A model generated the notes under the pieces. The model did no database searches. It had not been told where the DNA came from and was given only the letters and a program-made list of their open reading frames with translations. From contig JAJFHW010000074.1 of NCBI GenBank assembly GCA_021775385.1, positions 1 through 19,369 on the forward strand: DNA of 19,369 nt, read 5' to 3'. The translations under genes were made by a program, and so were the position numbers. The DNA is from Hyphomicrobiales bacterium. GTDB lineage: Bacteria > Pseudomonadota > Alphaproteobacteria > Rhizobiales > HXMU1428-3. Below are positions 15,008-19,369 of this stretch, in pieces (the stretch's first letter is position 1; each line of letters begins with the position of its first letter).

Positions 15008-16255
15008 TTAATATTTCCAACCGACACCCATGATAAATTTCTCAGTGTCTGTAGCAAACTGATCTGCATTGTAGTTTGCGTATTTGGCCTCTACATATAC
15101 ACCTCTTCTTAAAGGCATTTTTGCGTAGAAATCAAATTCTGTGCCGTAGTCAATTGAACCTTCTTCAGACTTGAAGTCGTGATATTGAGCTTTAAGAAGT
15201 AGCCCATTGAAGATTGATAGTTGACCAGGTGCGTTTTTGACTTTGTATGTCACATCAACATAAAAATCTTCCAACCCATTTTCTGGGGTTACTAGGAACT
15301 TATCAGCAAAACCATTGAATTTATGCAATGTGGCTAATGGTGTTCTAAAGCGTCCTACTGTATCATCGTCAGCGCCTAGAACTTCATAACCTACTGTTGT
15401 CTTTAAGCCAGATTTAGATACGCCAAGTGCAAGATGATAGTAGTCGGCTTCATACTCTAATGTGTTGCTACCATAATCTTCCTGGTGAGCATATTCAGCA
15501 TAGTAATGTAAACCGTAGCCTGCATATTCTCTTTTACCTTTAAGTGAGATACCGTATGTCGCGTTTGAATTTGCAGGGCTGTCTTCATCAAAGTCGAGTA
15601 AAAACCCATAACCTTTTACAACACCTACACCGTTGATTTTATAACCTGCATGTAGAATATGGCTTTCACTATCCCAATCACCATTTGGTGAATCATTACC
15701 AAAAATACGGTTCACTTTATCAATGTAACCATATGTAAGTGTGAGACCAGGAATTGATGTGTTTTTTACCAGCCCTGCGTCAAATGTTTGATTGTTTTGG
15801 CGCCAGCCAACGTGACCGACAAAGCGGTGGTTGTCTACAGTGATCACTTGGCGACCAATTTTGGCAACAGTTCCAGGTAGACCTGCATATTGCATGTATA
15901 GTTGGTTTAACTCATGTGACTTGACATCAGCAACAACAGGGAATTGAGACTTTCCGTTAATTGTGTTGTTAAACTCATCACCAAAGACGTTTGTTACAGC
16001 TTCAAACTCAACACCTAGTGTTAAACCATAAAAGCTACCAGATTTCCATCCAACCCGGCTTCTTAATGTTGATGCATTTGCTTCCTCTGCAATGCCATCC
16101 TGATCTACATATTCATATCTGTATCTCTCATCAATTGACAGCTTACCCGCTTTAATCGCATCGAAGAGAGCTTCACCGGCATGAGCACTTATTGGTGCTG
16201 CTAGCAGCGCAGATATAAACGCTAACTTGCCAAGTGAATGACTATTCATTTTCAT
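15008..16255 (-). CDS. Outer-membrane beta-barrel protein, alginate-export-like porin
   Basis: The 415-residue protein has a clear signal peptide (cleavage expected after SAHA at residue 26). The mature part is composed of amphipathic strands rich in Tyr and Gly and ends in GVGWKY, a typical C-terminal barrel signature. The opening ERYRYEYVDQDG, followed by TLRSRVGW, and the later IGRQVITVDNHRFVG resemble proteins annotated as alginate-export family porins. That is a loose family and does not prove alginate as substrate. The ATG at 16255 follows GGGGG nine bases upstream, much like the TorF porin gene at 781. A candidate promoter is at 16313-16341 and terminators follow the stop, so it is probably monocistronic. 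It lies divergent from an exported hydrolase. Confidence 0.8.
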   Translation of the reverse strand: MKMNSHSLGKLAFISALLAAPISAHAGEALFDAIKAGKLSIDERYRYEYVDQDGIAEEANASTLRSRVGWKSGSFYGLTLGVEFEAVTNVFGDEFNNTINGKSQFPVVADVKSHELNQLYMQYAGLPGTVAKIGRQVITVDNHRFVGHVGWRQNNQTFDAGLVKNTSIPGLTLTYGYIDKVNRIFGNDSPNGDWDSESHILHAGYKINGVGVVKGYGFLLDFDEDSPANSNATYGISLKGKREYAGYGLHYYAEYAHQEDYGSNTLEYEADYYHLALGVSKSGLKTTVGYEVLGADDDTVGRFRTPLATLHKFNGFADKFLVTPENGLEDFYVDVTYKVKNAPGQLSIFNGLLLKAQYHDFKSEEGSIDYGTEFDFYAKMPLRRGVYVEAKYANYNADQFATDTEKFIMGVGWKY

Positions 16256-16312
16256 TTTAGGATACCCCCGGTAGAAAAATAAAATTTGTTATTGTCTCCA
16301 ATATTCCTGATT

Positions 16313-16341
16313 AAGATAGTTACAAAAAAATAATGATGCAA
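16313..16341 (-). promoter_or_regulatory. Candidate promoter of the 415-aa porin gene
   Basis: On the minus strand TTGCAT (16341-16336), a 17-bp T-rich spacer and TATCTT (16318-16313) are found. The start of transcription would be about 50 nt before the ATG. Confidence 0.4.
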
Positions 16342-16719
16342 ATTGAATCCGTGTTTTTTACTGAAAAAAAATGTTATTTTTCAATTGCTTACAAAATAAG
16401 CAGCTCGTTGCTTAATCTTTGTTCAAATTTATTTTTTAAATTTTCGACTAAAGAACTGAATTGCTTTTTTCTTATGCAGCCGCTTATTTTACAGCCATGA
16501 GGGGCACAGCTTATGCGACTTCCCAGCTTAGCTTTCAACACCCATATCACTTGAATTTTTAGCTAATATTCTTCTAGATATCTTAAGTCAGTTCCATTTC
16601 ATAAAATTCAACACTTAATTACCTGCGCCAATTTTATTTCGTTTTAGGGAATGTACGACAGGGCTAGTGATGTCTTCTTATTTTTCACCTGTTACCTCTT
16701 TCAACTCAATCACAAACCT

Positions 16720-16749
16720 TTGAACTTAGCGCCCTACAATTGTTAAAAT
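16720..16749 (+). promoter_or_regulatory. Candidate extended -10 promoter of the exported hydrolase gene
   Basis: TTGAAC (16720-16725) and TAAAAT (16744-16749) are separated by 18 bp, with a TG one base before the -10 (extended -10). It lies about 68 bp before the ATG at 16818, with no other plus-strand gene nearby. Confidence 0.45.
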
Positions 16750-16817
16750 ATTGAGTTATATTCTTGGCAGAACAAAGAGAGCTCCCTCGACAATTATTAA
16801 ATTAAGGACGGAAAATT

Positions 16818-17783
16818 ATGTCAGATATTTCACGCCGCGAACTTGTTGTCTCAGCAAGCGGTGCAGCTGTTCTTGGTCTTTGTGGCCCGATGGCTGTTAT
16901 TCCCGATGCGCAAGCACAAACCAAATTGACACAAGGTTTTGTCAATTATGATATTGGTGATGTGCGTTGCACGTCACTTTATGATGGAATTTGGAAAAAG
17001 CCACATGATCCTAACTTTATTCGCAATGCCAGCCTTGATGATATGAAATCTGCACTTAAGCAGGGAGGATTAACGACCGAATTTATGCCGATTGAATTTT
17101 CTCAAACGGTTTTAAAAATTGGTAAGAAAACTGTGTTGGTAGACAGTGGCACTGGTGGTCAACTTTCACCTGATGCAGGCTTAATGATGAAGAATTTAAA
17201 AGCTGCTGGTGTGAACGCCAAGTCAATTGATACCATTCTTATCTCTCACTTCCACCCTGATCATATTTTTGGGCTTATGGCAAAAGAGACGAATGAGCAA
17301 ATTTTTCCAAACGCAGAAATCATGATGCCGTCTAAGGAATATAAATTCTGGACTGACCCTGCACTTGTTTCTAAATTACCGAAACGCTTTCAAGGTTTAG
17401 CATTGCGTATCCAGGCGACCTTTCCGAAATGGAAGAACATTACCCTTTTTGATGAAGGAGAAAAACAACTACTCCCAGGTGTTCGTTCCATACCTTCTTA
17501 TGGCCACACTCCTGGCCATACAGCTTTTCATGTTAGTAGCGGTGATAAACAACTGATTATTGCAGGCGACGCAGCTAATTTACCTGCTCTATTCCTTAAA
17601 AACCCGAATTGGCATCTTGTTTTTGATGGTGATCCGAAAGCTGCTCAGGCTTCGCGTGTTAAATTATTTAATCGTGTTTTAGAAGAAAAAGCCATTGTTG
17701 CCGGGTATCACTTTGGTTTTCCAAATGCTGGTAAATTAGAAAAAGATGGCAAAGGCTTTGCCTTTAGTGCCTTTACCGGTTAA
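16818..17783 (+). CDS. Tat-exported MBL-fold hydrolase, methyl parathion hydrolase-like
   Basis: The 321-residue protein has a twin-arginine leader (SRRELVV at residues 5-11, then a hydrophobic stretch ending DAQAQ), so it is expected to be exported folded to the periplasm. The metallo-beta-lactamase metal site is complete: His144, His146, Asp148, His149 (HFHPDH), His230 (GHTPGH), Asp251 (AGDAAN) and His298 (GYHFGFP). The order and spacing match methyl parathion hydrolase ligands almost residue for residue, as do GDVRCTSLYDG, LVDSGTGG and the GKGF ending. The natural substrate is unknown; lactones, esters or phosphotriesters are possible in this family. AAGGACGG precedes the ATG. It lies divergent from a porin, has its own promoter candidate and terminator. 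Confidence 0.9.
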   Translation: MSDISRRELVVSASGAAVLGLCGPMAVIPDAQAQTKLTQGFVNYDIGDVRCTSLYDGIWKKPHDPNFIRNASLDDMKSALKQGGLTTEFMPIEFSQTVLKIGKKTVLVDSGTGGQLSPDAGLMMKNLKAAGVNAKSIDTILISHFHPDHIFGLMAKETNEQIFPNAEIMMPSKEYKFWTDPALVSKLPKRFQGLALRIQATFPKWKNITLFDEGEKQLLPGVRSIPSYGHTPGHTAFHVSSGDKQLIIAGDAANLPALFLKNPNWHLVFDGDPKAAQASRVKLFNRVLEEKAIVAGYHFGFPNAGKLEKDGKGFAFSAFTG

Positions 17784-17820
17784 GGCATTTTTTATTCACT
17801 TTAGCTGGATAAATAGATGC

Positions 17821-17855
17821 GAGGGAGGTCATCAGCGCCTCCCTCATTTTTGTTT
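17821..17855 (+). terminator. Rho-independent terminator after the hydrolase gene
   Basis: The perfect 8-bp stem GAGGGAGG / CCTCCCTC (17821-17828 with 17838-17845) is followed by ATTTTTGTTTTG. It lies 38 bp after the stop. The G/C-rich stem may also act on the convergent gene ending at 17873, although no T-run follows on that strand. Confidence 0.85.
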
Positions 17856-17872
17856 TGTTACTGTTGAACCGT

Positions 17873-18487
17873 TTATAGAAACTTAGTCTGGCAGCGGCCA
17901 ATATTGCCTTGATAATGTGTTAGACATGGTTTTGTTGATTGTGCGTTTCTATTTGCATCGGCCATGCATGCATTTAAAACAGCAGTACTGAATTTAGCGC
18001 ATTTGAAATACTCATCTTTATTTTTACGCGCATTTAATCGACCTGATGTCGGATCCTGAGTTTTTTGTGTGATAACAGTTTTTGGTGTTGTCACTCGTTT
18101 ATCAGTTTCCACAATCATTTTAGGGGTTGTCACGCGCTTATCCGACAGAGGACGCATTCTTTTTACCCTCTTTTTCTGCTGCCTTTTCAATGCATTACGA
18201 TCTTGGTTTTTGACATTTGTCTTGATTGGGCGCTTGATATTTACACGCTTAGCAAGGTTATTTTGTCTCTTACCAAGTTTTGCTCTTTGCTTTAAAGCTG
18301 CACGCTTTATTTGCCGCTTCGCAACACGGTTTTTCTGTGCACTTTTTGCCTTCTTCTTTAGAACATCCGTTTTTTGCACTCTATCTCCAAAACGGTCCTT
18401 TTTGTTATTTTTAGCTTGAGCCACACCTCCTAAGAGAGCAACGCTCATGCCTACCATAACTAGCGTTTTACTTATTGTATTGATCAT
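17873..18487 (-). CDS. Exported Lys/Arg-rich protein with twin CX10C C-terminus
   Basis: This is a 204-residue protein of unknown family. It has a signal peptide (residues 1-25, ending GVAQA). Residues 26-115 are overwhelmingly Lys, Arg, Asn, Gln and Ala, probably helical or disordered and very basic. Next come two copies of DKRVTTPK (116-123 and 129-136), and then a compact C-terminal part with four cysteines at 163, 174, 188 and 199 (CX10C-X13-CX10C) that could form two disulphides. The start is certain: AAAGGAGAT lies close before the ATG. A basic exported protein might bind nucleic acid, lipopolysaccharide or other anionic surface polymer; that is inference only. It ends convergently against the exported hydrolase gene, 89 bp apart. 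Confidence 0.8.
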   Translation of the reverse strand: MINTISKTLVMVGMSVALLGGVAQAKNNKKDRFGDRVQKTDVLKKKAKSAQKNRVAKRQIKRAALKQRAKLGKRQNNLAKRVNIKRPIKTNVKNQDRNALKRQQKKRVKRMRPLSDKRVTTPKMIVETDKRVTTPKTVITQKTQDPTSGRLNARKNKDEYFKCAKFSTAVLNACMADANRNAQSTKPCLTHYQGNIGRCQTKFL

Positions 18488-18801
18488 TTAGATCTCCTTT
18501 TAAAGTTTGAAATTCACCAAAGACAATTCTTTAAGTGAGGATTAAACTTTTATGGAAAAGGAGGCAGGAATGATGTGTGATTACTCACAATACATTCATT
18601 CTTGATACTTGTTATATAGACTTGTTAATGTTTCTTTTTTTCTCCTCAGTTTGTCTATATCTTTGCTATATTGATTCTTCCTTCTTTAGGATGGGTTCAA
18701 TTTTGGGGCATAGGTTCCAGCTAATTACTGAGCTATCCTCTAAGTAACTTCCTTGTTTAACCCTTTTTTTATAGATTTTCACTTTATAAGAGATTTAGAA
18801 T
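18488..18801. other. Intergenic region before tex, with possible leader peptide and inverted repeats
   Basis: These 314 bases lie between divergent genes. They hold a possible 17-codon ORF (18552-18605, MEKEAGMMCDYSQYIHS). Its internal ATG pair at 18570 is preceded by AAGGAGG. The hairpin TGTGA-TTAC-TCACA lies at 18576-18589. An 8-bp inverted repeat ATATAGAC/GTCTATAT (18614-18621 with 18653-18660) encloses a T/C-rich loop. These could be leader or regulatory elements of tex; none is established. Confidence 0.35.
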
Positions 18802-19369
18802 ATGGCTCAAATCGAGACGCTTATAGCTTCTGAAATTAATGCTCGCCCTAACCAGGTCGAAGTTGCTGTCACTTTAATTGATGAGGGTGCAACCGTACCG
18901 TTTATAGCTCGCTATAGAAAAGAGCGTACTGGTGGGCTTGACGATAATCAATTACGAAAAATTGAGGAACGCCTGACCTATCTTCGCGACTTAGAGCAAA
19001 GACGCGCCAGCATCGTCAAGACGATTGAAGGGCAAGGCAAGCTTGATGACCAATTGCTCAAAAAGATCAATGGTGTAATGACGCGCTCTGAGTTGGAAGA
19101 TCTTTACCTACCCTTTAAGCCAAAACGCAGAACGAAAGCTCAAATTGCCAGAGAAGCAGGGCTAGAGCCTTTGGCAAAAGAATTAATAAGCACACCGAAC
19201 CTTGACCCCTTTAAAATAGCTGAAGACTATATCTCTACTGACAAAGGGGTTGCCGATATTGATGCTGTATTAGAAGGTGCGGCTGACATTGTTAGTGAAA
19301 GCCTTACCGAAAGAGCTGAGCTATTAGGCTCTTTACGTGGCTCTATGCGCCAGGATGGTTCTGTTAAAA
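18802..19369 (+). CDS. tex: Transcription accessory protein Tex, N-terminal part
   Basis: The frame starts at ATG 18802 (MAQIETLIASEINARPNQ), with AAGAGA upstream, and stays open to the right edge; 189 codons are visible. ATVPFIARYRKERTGGLDD and SELEDLYLPFKPKRRTKA are signature stretches of the Tex N-terminal helical domain. Full Tex proteins are about 750-780 residues, with a YqgF-like nuclease fold, HhH repeats and an S1 RNA-binding domain further on, all outside the window. Tex is a cytoplasmic, generally conserved RNA-binding factor involved in transcription and stress fitness. The partial status is due only to the window edge. Confidence 0.95.
   Translation, partial: MAQIETLIASEINARPNQVEVAVTLIDEGATVPFIARYRKERTGGLDDNQLRKIEERLTYLRDLEQRRASIVKTIEGQGKLDDQLLKKINGVMTRSELEDLYLPFKPKRRTKAQIAREAGLEPLAKELISTPNLDPFKIAEDYISTDKGVADIDAVLEGAADIVSESLTERAELLGSLRGSMRQDGSVK

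Larger units (their letters stand above)
16256..16817. other. Divergent intergenic region, no further gene seen
   Basis: This 562-bp A/T-rich interval lies between the minus-strand porin and the plus-strand hydrolase. Besides the two promoter candidates listed separately, I see only short ORFs without ribosome sites (for example a 21-codon one at 16497) and no long inverted repeat or terminator. Confidence 0.5.

Noticed and set aside
16497..16562. 21-codon ORF in the divergent intergenic region
   Set aside because: No ribosome site, no recognisable sequence, and a length expected by chance.
18065..18419. Plus-strand ORFs of 76 and 116 codons
   Set aside because: They are antisense to the Lys/Arg-rich protein gene; their Phe/Leu/Cys-rich products are the expected complement of Lys/Arg codons.
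18576..18589. CRP-type site TGTGA/TCACA before tex
   Set aside because: The spacer is 4 bp rather than the 6 bp of the CRP consensus, so a small hairpin or chance is more likely.

Overview
The window looks like chromosome of a low-G+C (about 40 % by eye) alphaproteobacterium. The supporting signs are a 41-residue L36 without zinc-binding cysteines, TorF-type porins, an NsrR/RirA-type Rrf2 regulator, a Mrp antiporter operon, and secreted or outer-membrane proteins with signal peptides ending in AxA. Genus cannot be assigned from the sequence alone. I see no insertion sequence, phage gene, CRISPR array, tRNA or rRNA.

Layout. 1-1587: two tandem TorF-family porin genes on the plus strand, the first cut by the window edge, each followed by its own terminator. 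1712-4624, minus strand: a secreted RNase T2 and, upstream of it, oligopeptidase B. 4625-5200: an A/T-rich gene-free stretch with a 10-bp-phased GTATC/T-tract array. 5201-11112: a complete seven-gene mrpABCDEFG operon, tightly packed with ATGA or TGATG overlaps. It encodes a multisubunit Na+(K+)/H+ antiporter related to complex I membrane subunits. 11113-12086: an information-rich stretch without long ORFs. It holds three tandem 38-bp hairpin repeats, a shared terminator, rpmJ on the minus strand (too short for ordinary ORF filters), two perfect palindromes, a candidate structured small RNA ending in a terminator, and an NsrR-box-like palindrome. 12087-14847: an NsrR-like Rrf2 regulator and a long RecQ helicase with an unusual zinc-domain insertion and a C-terminal extension. 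15008-16255, minus strand: a 415-aa outer-membrane beta-barrel. Divergent from it is a Tat-exported methyl-parathion-hydrolase-like metallo-beta-lactamase-fold enzyme (16818-17783). 17873-18487, minus strand: an extremely Lys/Arg-rich exported protein with a twin CX10C C-terminus. 18802-end: the 5' part of tex.

Taken together, this is mainly ion/pH homeostasis plus cell-envelope functions (three porin-like barrels, an exported hydrolase, a periplasmic RNase and an exported basic protein), mixed with housekeeping genes (rpmJ, recQ, tex, ptrB). The least explained material is the 11.15-12.04 kb non-coding block and the basic cysteine protein. I found no clear new multi-gene defence or metabolic system. 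The best candidates for something undescribed are the putative sRNA, the tandem hairpin repeats and the Lys/Arg-rich secreted protein.
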